Of a DNA stretch of 44,684 nt, positions 33,708 to 43,492 are shown piece after piece (within the stretch, counting starts at the first letter, position 1; every line of letters starts with the position of its first letter). Under the pieces are notes generated by a model. The model was not told where the DNA came from. It did not search any database and worked only from the letters and a program-made list of their open reading frames with translations. Source of the stretch: Planctomycetota bacterium (lineage in GTDB: Bacteria; Planctomycetota; Planctomycetia; Gemmatales; Gemmataceae); the NCBI GenBank assembly GCA_021781415.1, contig JAJXWW010000158.1, positions 1-44,684 on the forward strand. The letters are read 5' to 3'. A program made the position numbers and the translations under genes.

Positions 33708-34406
33708 TTACTTCGAGTCTTTCCCGCGCCGCCGTCCCGCGCGGTCGAACAGTTGCTTCAGCGGCAGAATGAAACCCGGCAACACGTCGCGTCCATCGAG
33801 CGCGCCGTCCGGCCCGATTTCTTCAAACGCATCGGGACTGGTGTACACGCGCGCCGACTGAGTATTGGGATCGATTTCCCATACCAGCTTCGCGCCGCCT
33901 TGGAAATACTCGCGCCTCTTGTTCTCCATCTCGCGGCGCGTATTACTCTCGCTGATTACTTCCACGGCGAGATCGGGGACGAGGTTGGCGATCGGCTCGG
34001 CGGGTAGTTCGCGGTTGGGGAGCTTTTCCCAAGAGACAAAAGAGACATCCGGCAGGCGCACTCGTTCCGCGATAATCCGTAGCATCGCGTCGGCACCATA
34101 ACCGATCCCCAAATCGTGCTTCTCCAAATAAGTTTCGAGAAAGTGACCGATTAAATAAGCTAAGCGCGACTCGTATTGCCCCACGGCTTTCTCCACCAGA
34201 GTGCCATCGACCAATTCGCACAAGCGTTTATTTGGCCCGTCCACGATCGCAACCAAGTCTTGTTCCGTGGCTGTGCCGGGATAGGGATGCCAGCGCACCC
34301 GATGCGCCGGTATATCGCCCAGTCGCTCAAGCAAGTCGGCCACCGTATCCAATTCGGCGACAGCTGGATCTAGGTTGAGGCGGAGAGTTACTAGAGCCGA
34401 GGTCAT
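33708..34406 (-). CDS. Uma2-family endonuclease-like protein (copy 3)
   Basis: The protein has 232 residues. I use ATG 34406 (after GGAG) and not the upstream open frame to 34547, which overlaps the EttA-like gene end. It is the most divergent of the three paralogues at the N-terminus (MTSALVTLRLNLDPAVAELD) but keeps VRLPDVSFVSWEKLP, LAVEVISESNTRREMENK and YFQGGAKLVWEID. The C-terminus is nearly the same as that of copy 2. It follows ettA on the same strand, 13 bases past its stop. Confidence 0.92.
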   Translation of the reverse strand: MTSALVTLRLNLDPAVAELDTVADLLERLGDIPAHRVRWHPYPGTATEQDLVAIVDGPNKRLCELVDGTLVEKAVGQYESRLAYLIGHFLETYLEKHDLGIGYGADAMLRIIAERVRLPDVSFVSWEKLPNRELPAEPIANLVPDLAVEVISESNTRREMENKRREYFQGGAKLVWEIDPNTQSARVYTSPDAFEEIGPDGALDGRDVLPGFILPLKQLFDRAGRRRGKDSK

Positions 34407-34419
34407 GGGGGGACTCCAT

Positions 34420-36093
34420 TTACTGGTGCAGCTTTTTATACCGTATCCGATGCGGTTGATCGGCTTCTTGACCCAGGCGTTGCTTGCGCTGCGCCTCGTA
34501 GGTTTGGTAGTTGCCCTCGCACCAGACGGTTTTACTGTCGCCCTCAAAAGCGAGGATGTGAGTTGCGATGCGATCTAAGAACCAGCGGTCGTGGCTGATG
34601 ACGACGGCGCAGCCTCCAAAGTTCAACAGCGCTTCCTCAAGCGATCGCAGCGTATCGACATCGAGATCGTTGGTCGGTTCGTCGAGGAGTAGCAGATTGC
34701 CGCCGCTCCGCAGCAACTTGGCCAAATGGACGCGATTGCGTTCGCCGCCGGACAGCTCGCCGACTTTCCGCTGTTGATCCGGCCCCTTGAAGTTGAAGCG
34801 CGAGACGTAGCCGCGCGAGGCGACGCGCCGTTTGCCGAGCATCAGGTAATCGACGCCGCCGGTGATCTCCTCGAACACGGTTTTGGTGTTGTCGAGCGTG
34901 TCGCGGTTCTGATCGACGTAGGCCGGAACCACCGTATCGCCTACGCGCAGCGCGCCGCCGTCCGGTTTCTCCTGCCCGACGATCATGCGAAATAACGTCG
35001 TCTTGCCCGCGCCGTTGGGGCCGATGATGCCCACGATACCACCGCGCGGCAGATCGAAGTTCATGTCCTCCATCAAGAGATTATCGCCGAACCCCTTGCG
35101 GACGTTCTCCGAGCGCACGACCACGTCGCCGAGGTGCGGCCCCGGCGGAATCTGCAAGACGAGTTCGTCCTCTTTCTCTTCGTATTCTTGCGAGGCCAAT
35201 TTCTCGTAGGCACTGAGGCGCGCCTTGCTTTTGGCCACGCGAGCGCGCGGAGCCATCTTCGCCCATTCCAGTTCGCGGGCCAACGATTTACGCCGCGCCG
35301 ATTCCTGCCGTTCTTCTTTCTCCAAGCGCGCCTGTTTCTGATCCAGCCACGACGAATAGTTGCCCTTCCAGGGAATGCCCTGACCGCGATCGAGTTCGAG
35401 AATCCATTGCGCCACATTGTCGAGGAAATAGCGGTCGTGCGTGACGGCTACGACGGTTCCCGCATACTCGCGCAAGTGACGTTCCAGCCAGGCGACCGAC
35501 TCCGCGTCGAGATGGTTGGTCGGTTCGTCGAGCAGCAGGAGATCGGGCTTTTGCAGCAGCACTTTGCACAGAGCCACGCGCCGCCGTTCGCCGCCGGACA
35601 GCGAACTCGGCAGGGCGTCGCCGGGCGGTAATCGCATGGCGTCCATGGCGATTTCCAGATGGCGGTCGAGATCCCAACCGTCGATGGCGTTGATGGCGTC
35701 TTGCACGCGGTCGAACTCGTTTTGCACTTTCTCCATCTCGGCTTCGGACAGATCTTCGCCGAACTTCATGCCGAGTTCTTCGCTTCGATGGAGCAGGGCA
35801 CGCACCGGAGCGACGGCCTGTTCGAGATTGCCGCGCACGTCGGTCGATTCGTCGAGCCTCGGCTCTTGCGGCACATGACCGACGCTGAATCCCGGCGTCA
35901 GCCGTACGGTGCCGAGAAAGTCTTTGTCTTCCTGGGCCATGACGCGGAGGAGACTACTTTTGCCCGCGCCGTTGCTGCCGATGACGCCGATCTTGGCCCC
36001 CGGATAGAAAGCCAGCCAGATGTTCTTGAGTACCTCGCGTTTTCCATACGCCTTGGTGAGGTTCTCGATGGTGTAGATATACTGCTCTGCCAT
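34420..36093 (-). CDS. ettA: Energy-dependent translational throttle protein EttA (ABC-F)
   Basis: The protein has 557 residues from ATG 36093; E. coli EttA has 555. This is a soluble ABC-F protein that binds the ribosomal E site and senses ATP/ADP. It has two ABC domains: GSNGAGKSS with [13 protein letters not shown] and [11 protein letters not shown] first, and GPNGAGKTT with [13 protein letters not shown] and [11 protein letters not shown] second. They are joined by the arginine/lysine-rich P-site tRNA interaction motif (REWAK-like, seen here as [20 protein letters not shown]). No membrane domain exists, as expected. A 60-bp dispersed repeat lies 34 bases above the start. Confidence 0.97.
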   Translation of the reverse strand: MAEQYIYTIENLTKAYGKREVLKNIWLAFYPGAKIGVIGSNGAGKSSLLRVMAQEDKDFLGTVRLTPGFSVGHVPQEPRLDESTDVRGNLEQAVAPVRALLHRSEELGMKFGEDLSEAEMEKVQNEFDRVQDAINAIDGWDLDRHLEIAMDAMRLPPGDALPSSLSGGERRRVALCKVLLQKPDLLLLDEPTNHLDAESVAWLERHLREYAGTVVAVTHDRYFLDNVAQWILELDRGQGIPWKGNYSSWLDQKQARLEKEERQESARRKSLARELEWAKMAPRARVAKSKARLSAYEKLASQEYEEKEDELVLQIPPGPHLGDVVVRSENVRKGFGDNLLMEDMNFDLPRGGIVGIIGPNGAGKTTLFRMIVGQEKPDGGALRVGDTVVPAYVDQNRDTLDNTKTVFEEITGGVDYLMLGKRRVASRGYVSRFNFKGPDQQRKVGELSGGERNRVHLAKLLRSGGNLLLLDEPTNDLDVDTLRSLEEALLNFGGCAVVISHDRWFLDRIATHILAFEGDSKTVWCEGNYQTYEAQRKQRLGQEADQPHRIRYKKLHQ

Positions 36094-36127
36094 GCCGTCC
36101 TTCGTCTACGTTGGTTCCATTCTCCGA

Positions 36128-36187
36128 CCCCTCGCCGGAGCAATCTTCTTAGCGTACCGGAGGCGATGGGGAAGGTAAAGCCAACTC
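36128..36187. repeat. 60-bp dispersed repeat, copy A
   Basis: These 60 bases recur without a mismatch at 42433-42492. The repeat contains CCCCTCGCC at one end and GGCGATGGGG near the other. These can pair imperfectly. Identity stops sharply on both sides. It lies 34 bases above ettA, in non-coding DNA. Confidence 0.9.
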
Positions 36188-36252
36188 CGAACCGTCCTCA
36201 CTCTGGGAGAGGAGAGTAAAAGAGATACTCGACTTGCGGCAAAAAGGTTGCA

Positions 36253-36288
36253 CGCCGGTTGCGGCTCTTGAGAAAGCCGCAACCGGCG
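36253..36288 (-). terminator. Probable terminator of the WD40 gene
   Basis: 36253-36266 (CGCCGGTTGCGGCT) and 36275-36288 are perfect 14-bp inverted repeats with an 8-base loop. On the minus strand they are followed by TGCAACCTTTTTG, giving a T-run shortly after the stem. The hairpin is 57 bases past the WD40 stop and above ettA, so it would separate the two transcripts. Confidence 0.55.
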
Positions 36289-36345
36289 AACGCGAAGCGA
36301 AGGAGGGTGGACCGCTCGAAGACGATCTCGATGCGGTGAAAGTGG

Positions 36346-37476
36346 TCACTCGGCTTTGTAGCGGCTGGGCAGACTCCAAAGGGTGATTTTCGAGCCGCCG
36401 TCTCCCGTCGCTAAAGTGCGGCCATCGGGACTGAAGGCGAAGGGCAATATCAGATCGGGGTCGCCTTCCAGTTTAGCCAGCACCTTACCCGTCGCCACGT
36501 CGTGGATACAGACGAATCGACGGACGGGATCTTCAGGAAGTGCGTCGCGTTTCCGCGGGTGCGTGTAGCAGGCGGTAAGCAGTTTGCCATCGGGACTAAA
36601 CATCAGGTCGAACGGCTGGCCGGGGAGATTCTTGAGCGTGGCGGTGTTTTCGCCGGTGGCCGCATCCCAAAGTCGTATGCTACCGTCACCGAGCGCCGAG
36701 GCGATCGTCTGACAATCGGGGCTAAAAGCAAAGTCCCTGGAATAAAAGGAAACGGAATTATGGATGGGGATCTTAAAGCTGACAGCGATTGTCTTTTTCG
36801 AGGCTGGGGTCCAAAGATGGAAACTGGGCGGATTGGACCAATTATCCCAGGTTATGACGTGAGGTGTCCCTCTGGGATCGAACGCTACCGCCTTCAAGAG
36901 CCTTTGGTTGGTTCCCTCCATGTTCAGTCCCTCCATGACAAGCCGCTCTTTTTTCGTCTCCAGTTTCCAGAGGTAGCTCGTACTTCCCAAGGAGAGAAGT
37001 TCTTTGCCGTCGGGGCTGAACAGCAAAAGTGCAGGTAGGCCGCCTTCGGGTTGCTCCAGAGTGGCAAGTTTCTTGCCGGTGGCAACATCCCATAATCGAA
37101 TAGATCTGTCGATTCCAGCGGAGGCAATCCTTTTGCCATCGGGGCTGAGGACTGCCACCCCCCCGATTGCTTCCGATAGTTTCTCTCCCGCTCTTTTCTT
37201 CCCGATTCTAGCGCCAAGAAACGTAGTAATATGCTTGCCCGTCTCCGCATCCCAAAGTTTGGCCGTAAAGTTTTCATCGTCACCGAGCGAAAAGAGCTTC
37301 TTGCTGTCGGAACTGAACGCCACACTCCGAAGGGAACCCTTGTAGGCTTGGAAAGAAATCCGCACCTTCGGTCGTCCGCTCGGCGGTGGCCCAGGTGCGG
37401 CACCAACCATGCTCAGAACACCAAGAGTTCCCGCGAGCATCACGACAAATAGGAGGCGAGAATGCCAAGTTTTCAT
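36346..37476 (-). CDS. Exported WD40-repeat protein
   Basis: The protein has 376 residues from ATG 37476. A signal peptide occupies residues 1-27 (LLFVVMLAGTLGVLSMVGAA). The rest is a beta-propeller with about seven WD40 units, for example SVAFSSDSKKLFSLGDDE, VLSPDGKRIASAGIDRSIRL, FSPDGKELLSLGSTSYLWKL, FSPDCQTIASALGDGSIRL and FSPDGRTLATGDGGSKITLW. There is no catalytic domain. It is probably a periplasmic or surface binding scaffold. Neighbouring genes on the same strand also encode exported repeat proteins. Confidence 0.93.
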   Translation of the reverse strand: MKTWHSRLLFVVMLAGTLGVLSMVGAAPGPPPSGRPKVRISFQAYKGSLRSVAFSSDSKKLFSLGDDENFTAKLWDAETGKHITTFLGARIGKKRAGEKLSEAIGGVAVLSPDGKRIASAGIDRSIRLWDVATGKKLATLEQPEGGLPALLLFSPDGKELLSLGSTSYLWKLETKKERLVMEGLNMEGTNQRLLKAVAFDPRGTPHVITWDNWSNPPSFHLWTPASKKTIAVSFKIPIHNSVSFYSRDFAFSPDCQTIASALGDGSIRLWDAATGENTATLKNLPGQPFDLMFSPDGKLLTACYTHPRKRDALPEDPVRRFVCIHDVATGKVLAKLEGDPDLILPFAFSPDGRTLATGDGGSKITLWSLPSRYKAE

Positions 37477-37556
37477 GTCACTTCTCCTGATAATTTGGAT
37501 AGCTCATTTGGTGGTCTGTCGAATTGCATTGCGATTCACCGGGCGCTACTCCGGAG

Positions 37557-37626
37557 TCAGATGGCGATCGACTCCGTCAGCGACGATTCGCTGTCGGCGA
37601 AGGTGTCATCGCCGGAGTAGATGGCC
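37557..37626 (-). pseudogene. Relic of the Ig-repeat protein C-terminus
   Basis: On the minus strand this stretch reads MAIYSGDDTFADSESSLTES then IAI and stop. It nearly matches the last residues of the giant protein ending at 38892 (IAIYSGGDTFADSESSLTET). DNA similarity runs over about 50 bases (GTCAGCGACGATTCGCTGTC in both). It lies between the LRR and WD40 genes, so a piece of the giant gene has been copied about 1.3 kb. Confidence 0.7.
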
Positions 37627-37662
37627 CTCCGATTCGCGGAATGAACTTCAGAAACCCTCGCC

Positions 37663-38772
37663 TTACCTCGGTTTGGAGTCTTGCATCATTCGATTCCGCT
37701 TTTTTAACTCCTCACTCGCTCTTTTTTCCTTCTCAAGCCATTCTGCCTGAGCGCGGTTCGTGACCTTGGTTTCGTTCACGCGCAACATTGTGAGCGTCCG
37801 AATCTCTCTGAGACGGGCCAACCCCACATCCGTGACTTGGGTATGGGAGAGATCTAAAGAATGCAGTCCTAGTCCCGTGAGTTTGGCCAACCCGGCATCG
37901 GTGACTTGGGTATGGGAAAGGTTCAGACTACTCAATGCTTTCATCTCCTTCACATGGTCGAGTCCCCTGTCTGTTATCCGCGTGTGGGACAGATCGAGAT
38001 GCCCCAATGTTTTGATGCTCTTGAGGTGGACAAGTCCGGCGTCCGTAATCTGCGTGAATCCGATATTTAGAAACCACAATCTTTTTAATGCCTTGAGATG
38101 CACAAGCCCGGCATCGGTCACTCGTGTGCTGCTCAGCACGAGGCACTCCAGATGGTCGAGTTCCTTAAGGTGTATTAAGCCCGCGTCCGTCACTTTCGTC
38201 TCTTGAACATCAAGCACGCTCATTCTGGAGAGATTCTTAACGTGGACCAACCCGGCATCCGAGAATTGTGTTCCCATGATTTGTAAGGATGCCACATCGT
38301 CCAGCCACGGAAGCCATGCCAAGTCTTCATCGCGAACCCTGTCATTGAAATGAATTCCTCCGATTCGGCCGTCGGGGGTTCCCGCATCCGAATCGATGTT
38401 GCCGATTTTCTCAAAGCGATCCCAGGCCTTGGCTCGCATCGCCGAACGTCGTTGTTTTTGTACTCGGATCAAGTCGCCGGCCCGACGACGAACCTCCAAA
38501 TCGGGATTGGCCTGAGCCTTCCGCAAGGCCGGCAAAGCCGCTTCACCGATGGCTTCTAACGCTTTGCTGGCTGACTCCCGCTCGGTGAAGTTGTCGCTTC
38601 CCAGTTGTTGAATAAGTCGATCGATTCGTGCGGCATCCGCCGCTTTCTCGGTTGCTGTCTGGCTGGGTGGCGGCGGTGCGCCGCGCTGTCCGGATGCTCG
38701 ACCAAGCGACGTGAGCATCGCCAAACAAAAGAGCATCCCGAACGCCACGGTTGTCAACAGAGATCGCTGCAT
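37663..38772 (-). CDS. Exported HEAT/LRR-repeat protein
   Basis: The protein has 369 residues. I start at ATG 38772, behind AGGGAGGG. Upstream frame to 38862 lacks a ribosome site. A signal peptide spans about 1-28 (SLLTTVAFGMLFCLAMLTSL). Residues about 48-105 form a short helical HEAT-like pair (LGSDNFTERESASKALEAIG and EVRRRAGDLIRVQKQRR). About eight LRRs of 24 residues follow, with the pattern VTDAGLVHLKxLxxLxxLxLSxT. A charged tail ends the protein. LRR spacing is like that of the SUMF1 kinase at 7178-10342. Likely a binding protein in the periplasm. Confidence 0.93.
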   Translation of the reverse strand: MQRSLLTTVAFGMLFCLAMLTSLGRASGQRGAPPPPSQTATEKAADAARIDRLIQQLGSDNFTERESASKALEAIGEAALPALRKAQANPDLEVRRRAGDLIRVQKQRRSAMRAKAWDRFEKIGNIDSDAGTPDGRIGGIHFNDRVRDEDLAWLPWLDDVASLQIMGTQFSDAGLVHVKNLSRMSVLDVQETKVTDAGLIHLKELDHLECLVLSSTRVTDAGLVHLKALKRLWFLNIGFTQITDAGLVHLKSIKTLGHLDLSHTRITDRGLDHVKEMKALSSLNLSHTQVTDAGLAKLTGLGLHSLDLSHTQVTDVGLARLREIRTLTMLRVNETKVTNRAQAEWLEKEKRASEELKKRNRMMQDSKPR

Positions 38773-38848
38773 CCGACCCTCCCTTTTCCGAAACGAGTAA
38801 AAAGAATTTCCGACTTCAGGGGAGCCTCTGAAACCGACGAACAAAATA

Positions 38849-38881
38849 TCGTAAGGTGACAATCAAATTGTCACCTTACGA
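38849..38881 (-). terminator. Rho-independent terminator of the Ig-repeat gene
   Basis: 38849-38863 and 38867-38881 are a perfect 15-bp inverted repeat (TCGTAAGGTGACAAT) with loop CAA. On the minus strand it is followed by ATATTTTGTTCG. It starts 10 bases past the stop at 38892, the classical place for a terminator. Confidence 0.7.
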
Positions 38882-38891
38882 CACGCCTGAT

Positions 38892-41800
38892 TTAACTGGT
38901 TATCGTTTCTGTCAGCGACGATTCGCTGTCGGCGAAGGTGTCACCGCCGGAGTAGATGGCGATGATGTCGTGCGCGCCCAAACCCAACGCAGCGGTCGTG
39001 AACGACGCCACCACTTGGCCGTTGACCACGGAGAGCGTACCTACGCCCAAGATCGTCGTGCCATCGTAAAAGCTGACAAACCCCGTCGGCGTTCCCATGT
39101 ACGAACCCGCCGAGGCCACGACAACGGTGAAAGTCAGGGGTTGGCCTTGTGGAGAGGAACTCGACGACGAGGACAACGTCGTCGAACTGGCGGCTTGTGC
39201 CACCAACTGTGTAATGGTTTGTCCGCTGCCCGCATAGGTGCCGTCGCCGGAATAGACGGCCACGATGTCGTTGGAACCGAGACCGAGAGCGGCGGTGCTG
39301 AAGACGGCGTTGCCGCTGCCATCGAGCGTCGCCGTGCCGAGGACGGAGATGCCGTCCAGGAACGTGATGGTGCCTGTTGGCGTGCCGTTGGAGCCGGTGA
39401 CGCTGGCCGTGAACGTGACGCTTTGGCCGGACACCGAGGCATTGGCCGACGATGATATGGAGACGGAGCTGGCGATACCGGATGCGGAACCGACCGTCTC
39501 ACTCATGCTTTGGCTGCTGCCGCCGAAAGTGCTATCGCCGCTGTAGACCGCCGTGATGGTATGGTTGCCGCTGCTCAGCGACGACGTGGTGAACGTTGCT
39601 TGATTTTGACCGTTGACCACGGCGAGCGAACTGGTGCCGAGTGCGGTTGTGCCGTCGAGATAGGTGACGGTTCCGCTGGGTGTGCCGGGGTTGTCGGTAA
39701 AGATAGTGGCGGTGAAGGTGACGGGCTGCCCCGGCTGCACCGGATTGGCGCTCAGGGCCAGGGAGGTGCCGGTTCCTCCTTGGCTGACGGTCTGCGTCAG
39801 GGTGGCGGAGTTGTCGCCGTAGGTCGCATCGCCGCTGTAAATGGCGGTGATCATTTGGCTGCCCAACAACAGATCCGAGGTGGTGAAGGTGGCGGTGCCG
39901 GTGCCGTCGATAGTGGCCGTACCCAGCGTGGTGTCGCCATCCAGAAAGGTGACGGTTCCCGTGGGCGTGCCGTTGCCACCGTAAATCGTGGCCGTGAAGG
40001 TGACGGCGGAGTTCAAGGTCGAATAGGAGGACGACGAATTGAGGTTCATGGACGAGCCAACCTCTTGGCTGACAACTTGCGTGAGCGAACCGCTGCTGCC
40101 GGCGAAATTGCTGTCGCCGCCGTAGGTGGCGACGATGTCGTGACTGCCTGCGGTCAGCGACGAAGTGGCGAAGGCTGCGTTGCCGTTGGCGTCGAGGGTG
40201 GCGGTGCCCAATTGCGCCGAGCCATCGTAGAACGTGACCGCGCCGGTCGGTGTGCCGCCGATACTGATAACGGAAGCAGTAAGTGTAACGGCTTGACCTG
40301 GAAGTGCGGGATTTACCGAGGAACCAACGGCCGTCGCCGTACGGTATATGGCATCGGGATCTTCCGCTCCGATGCTGACCTTGTTGATCTGCCGCGTCTT
40401 ACCGCGTTCGTCCTGGTTGAGTGGATTTCCACTCGTTGACAAGTTGGGATCGCCCGTCTCATAGCCGGGGCTGTTAGCACCTTTGACAGCAGTTAGAGCC
40501 AATGTCTGCGGATAATTGGCGGGGGCACCGTTCGCGGATAACTGGTTGGCCAATCCCGTGGTGTTATTGAGGATGTCGTTGTTTACCCCATTTTTGAAGT
40601 TGTCGTTGTCGCTCGTACCTACCAGGTTGTAGCCTTTGTCGGTCAACGCTGCGGCGTTGGACAGCGTCACGTCCTGCGCCTCCGTAGGCTCGTTGGTCAC
40701 GGTGTTACCGTCGAGTATGTTGTTGTCCAGTGTCACCGCGCCTGCGATATTGGACGAGATCTCCAATCCGCCACCCGCACTGGCAGCGGTATTCTGGTAG
40801 ACGGTCAAACTGGTTAGCAAGTCGTTAATCGACCCAGTGCCGCTGTTGCTGAGAGCCTGAAAAAGAGCGCCGCCGAATAAATCGGAGGTGTTCTTGAAAA
40901 AAGTATCGTTGGTTAGAGTGTTGTCCACGGATGCCGATTTCGATAGGACGTCCAAGATGTATACTGCGCCGCCTTCGCCGGTTCCGGGTGGATCTCCGAC
41001 GGCTTTGTTGTTGTAGAAAGTGCTGTTGTATAAATACAAATTGCCGACGCCTGAACTGAACGAGCCGGTGGCAGAGACGCCGCCACCGTCCTTGCTTTGG
41101 TTGTTCGTAAAAGTATCCAGATTGATCTCGGCTGTGAGATTGTTCGTTCCTTTGCTTCCATATCTGAGGGCGATGGCCCCGCCGCTCGAGACGGAATTAT
41201 TTTGGTTGAATGTACTTTGTTCTACGTCCGCGCTGAATCCCGCCGCGTAGATTCCCCCGCCGTAACCGATACCATTTACAGCCGCTCCGCTTGTATTCCC
41301 GATGAACTGGCAAGCAAGCACAGTCAGCGACAAATTATTGGTGGTCGAGTTCGTAGCATAAACGGCACCGCCGAACGCCGCAATCGAATTCGTGGCCACA
41401 TTGGGCTGGTTCTGTCCTGTACCTCCGAACACATCGTTCTTTAGCGAGGTGTTTGTCGCAGTGGAAATGGCTCCGCCGCTCGGAGCGAGATTGCCATAGA
41501 ACGTGGCGTAAGAAACATTCAAAGCGCCCGAACCGCTGCTATCGATGGCACCGCCTTGTTTGCCCGACTGGTTACCCGTGAAAGTTGAGGCGACGCCATT
41601 GATATTGACCGTGCCCGTGTTTTCAATGGCTCCCCCTGATCCATCGGCGGTATTAGAAACGAAGTTGCATTGCACGACGTTGAGATTGCCGTCGTTTTCG
41701 ATCGCGCCGCCATTAGTTTTGGATCCAGTGATGGTGATGTTGTTTTTCAACGTATCGTTTTTCAGGCTGAGCGTGGCCCCCTTATCAACCAGAACCGCGC

Positions 41801-42223
41801 CCCCATTGTGAGAATTACCCTTGCCATCGGTACCGTTAGCTGCAGTCAATTTTAGGTTCTGAATGGTGTCATTGCCGGCCGTAACCTCAAAGAGACTCGT
41901 TTTGACTTGGCCGGTTATGGTGACATTGCCTTGGCCATCAATGATCAAGTTCGTCGTGGGGTTGGCTCCGACTCCCAAGAAAATAGGAGTATTCAGGTTG
42001 ATGGTAGTCGCCCCAGCCGCAAATTGGATGACAGACCCGCTGGTGGCGCTGGCGAGAATGTCGCGCAAGGATCCCGCACCGCTGTCGTTGCCATTCATGA
42101 CCATCAACGGGGCCGGAACCAATCGATCCTCTAGCGACTCCAACTCCAGTCGGACGCTCGGCCTAGTATACTTGCGTACACGTTGGGGGGGGGTGAGAAG
42201 AGACGTTGGATCCAATCGAACAT
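38892..42223 (-). CDS. Giant exported beta-helix/Ig-repeat protein, frameshifted near its start
   Basis: The main frame runs from 42215 (a TTG) to 38892 and encodes about 1107 residues. The convincing start is ATG 42223, eight bases after GAGGAG. It gives MFDWIQRLFSPPP in another frame and is joined to the main frame only if the C run at 42185-42193 has ten Cs, not nine. The joined start reads PPPQRVRKYTRPSVRLELES then LEDRLVPAP, the LExLEDR leader typical of large exported Gemmataceae proteins. Residues about 50-590 are a parallel beta-helix with a choice-of-anchor Q-like segment (GYNLVGTSDND). Five Ig-like domains of about 90 residues follow (GTPTGTVTFLDG and AVYSGDSTF patterns). It is probably a surface adhesin or coat protein. 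Confidence 0.88.
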
Positions 42224-42231
42224 GGCTGATA

Positions 42232-42237
42232 CTCCTC
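42232..42237 (-). promoter_or_regulatory. Ribosome-binding site deciding the Ig-repeat start
   Basis: On the minus strand GAGGAG lies eight bases above ATG 42223. No such site precedes the TTG at 42215. It shows that translation begins in the frame of MFDWIQRLF and must cross the C homopolymer to reach the main frame. Confidence 0.7.
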
Positions 42238-42432
42238 GTTGAAATGAATCATGGCGAAACTTCTCCGCAGAGCGACAGGATGCCACCCTATGCCCAGGGA
42301 AAGTGGAGGCGACAAACGGAGACCGCACCATTTCACAACGCAGTGTATGCGTCTTCAACAGATCCGTCAAGAGGGCAAAGAAAAAAATAAATAACCATCT
42401 TAATAGGTGATTATTCCATCGTGCGTTTGCCG

Positions 42433-42492
42433 CCCCTCGCCGGAGCAATCTTCTTAGCGTACCGGAGGCGATGGGGAAGGTAAAGCCAACTC
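42433..42492. repeat. 60-bp dispersed repeat, copy B
   Basis: It is identical over 60 bases to 36128-36187, in the same orientation. It lies in the 366-base gap between the PARIS-like pair and the Ig-repeat gene, 210 bases above the latter. The rest of the gap (42224-42589) shows no gene I can support. Confidence 0.9.
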
Positions 42493-42589
42493 GCCACGAC
42501 GCAAGGAAGCACGAAGCGACCGAAGAGGAACAAGGGATGTACTCCTCGTCCGGCCCAAAAGTTGCACGAGTTCCAAAGATCATCGAAGA

Positions 42590-43492
42590 TCAAAAGGTAG
42601 CCAGGATTTTTGCCAGTTCGGCAAAATCGTCCGGGTTGTAGAGTACGTTCGGTTGGTAGATGCGAGCGAGATGGCGTAACAATTCGTCGGCTACGAATTT
42701 TTGATTGAGTCCTGACGGCACGCCAGGACCATTTAGATGGTCGCACAAGGCACTGAGAAGCTCTTTGCCGGCAAGGTCGATCAAATAATCGCCCGATGCG
42801 AGAAAGCCGGGATCTTGAAACTGCGCCAACAGGCTTCCATAACGCGAATCGATCGCGGTCGATTCGAATTCGGGTAGTTTGGCAACATCGTTACAGATTT
42901 GCCGCAAACGATTCGCCTCCTGATTCAAGGCAGTCAGCCATTGGTTCTGTCCCACCATATGCGATCCCGCAAGACGAGAGGGACGCGGGAGGCTAAAATG
43001 AACACTTCCCTTATCCGAAATTTTCTGGCGTAGCTCTTCAATCAACACTTCTGCCGCGTGGGTCTCAAGTAATGGGCGGGCGAGTGATTGCAGCAGGGCG
43101 GAGACATCGGATTCCGTGACGGGAAGCGACGATGCCCAGGTCGAAGAGGTTGAAGAGGTTAACGAACGAAAGCCATCGAACAGTTCCAACACGACGCGCG
43201 GGTGAAGGAGGTAGTTCTCGATCTCATGCCGGTGCCAGATGAATCGTTTCCCAGAACGTATGCTCCAAGTGGCACTCGCCGTGGCTTTCGGTCTGTAGTC
43301 CCGATCTTCGACCGAGATTGCCACGTCTATTGACGAACGGTTGCTAATATAATCGCGTACGGAACCGTGGCCCCGCCTCCCTCCCGCGGAAGCCATCCAA
43401 ATGCTCAACTTGTGATGTTGAACCACCAGGGCGTCGAGAACTCGCTCGTCGAGGCCAGATGCCGATCCCTCGCACACGAGATAGACGGTCAC
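42590..43492 (-). CDS. DUF4435/TOPRIM-like nuclease candidate (AriB-like)
   Basis: The protein has 300 residues with start GTG 43492, whose GTGA overlaps the TGA of the upstream ATPase. The open frame above it lies in the ATPase gene. It has the motif order of a TOPRIM/DUF4435 fold: VYLVCEGSASGLDERV near residues 3-18 (Glu), IDVAISVEDRDYRP near 55 (Asp-x-Asp), and HEIENYLLHPRVV near 85 (Glu). The C-terminal two thirds are helical and not recognised. In PARIS defence the AriB effector has this domain and is released from the AriA ATPase when a trigger is sensed. The same order and coupling here support that reading; a general ATPase/TOPRIM pair remains possible. Confidence 0.75.
   Translation of the reverse strand: MTVYLVCEGSASGLDERVLDALVVQHHKLSIWMASAGGRRGHGSVRDYISNRSSIDVAISVEDRDYRPKATASATWSIRSGKRFIWHRHEIENYLLHPRVVLELFDGFRSLTSSTSSTWASSLPVTESDVSALLQSLARPLLETHAAEVLIEELRQKISDKGSVHFSLPRPSRLAGSHMVGQNQWLTALNQEANRLRQICNDVAKLPEFESTAIDSRYGSLLAQFQDPGFLASGDYLIDLAGKELLSALCDHLNGPGVPSGLNQKFVADELLRHLARIYQPNVLYNPDDFAELAKILATF

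Noticed and set aside
34407..34547. Longer N-terminus for Uma2 copy 3
   Set aside because: It overlaps the end of ettA, while ATG 34406 has a GGAG site and begins the conserved sequence.
42131..42583. 150-residue open frame on the minus strand containing MFDWIQRLF
   Set aside because: The part above ATG 42223 is non-coding repeat and the part below is the leader of the Ig-repeat protein before its frameshift, so it is not a separate gene.
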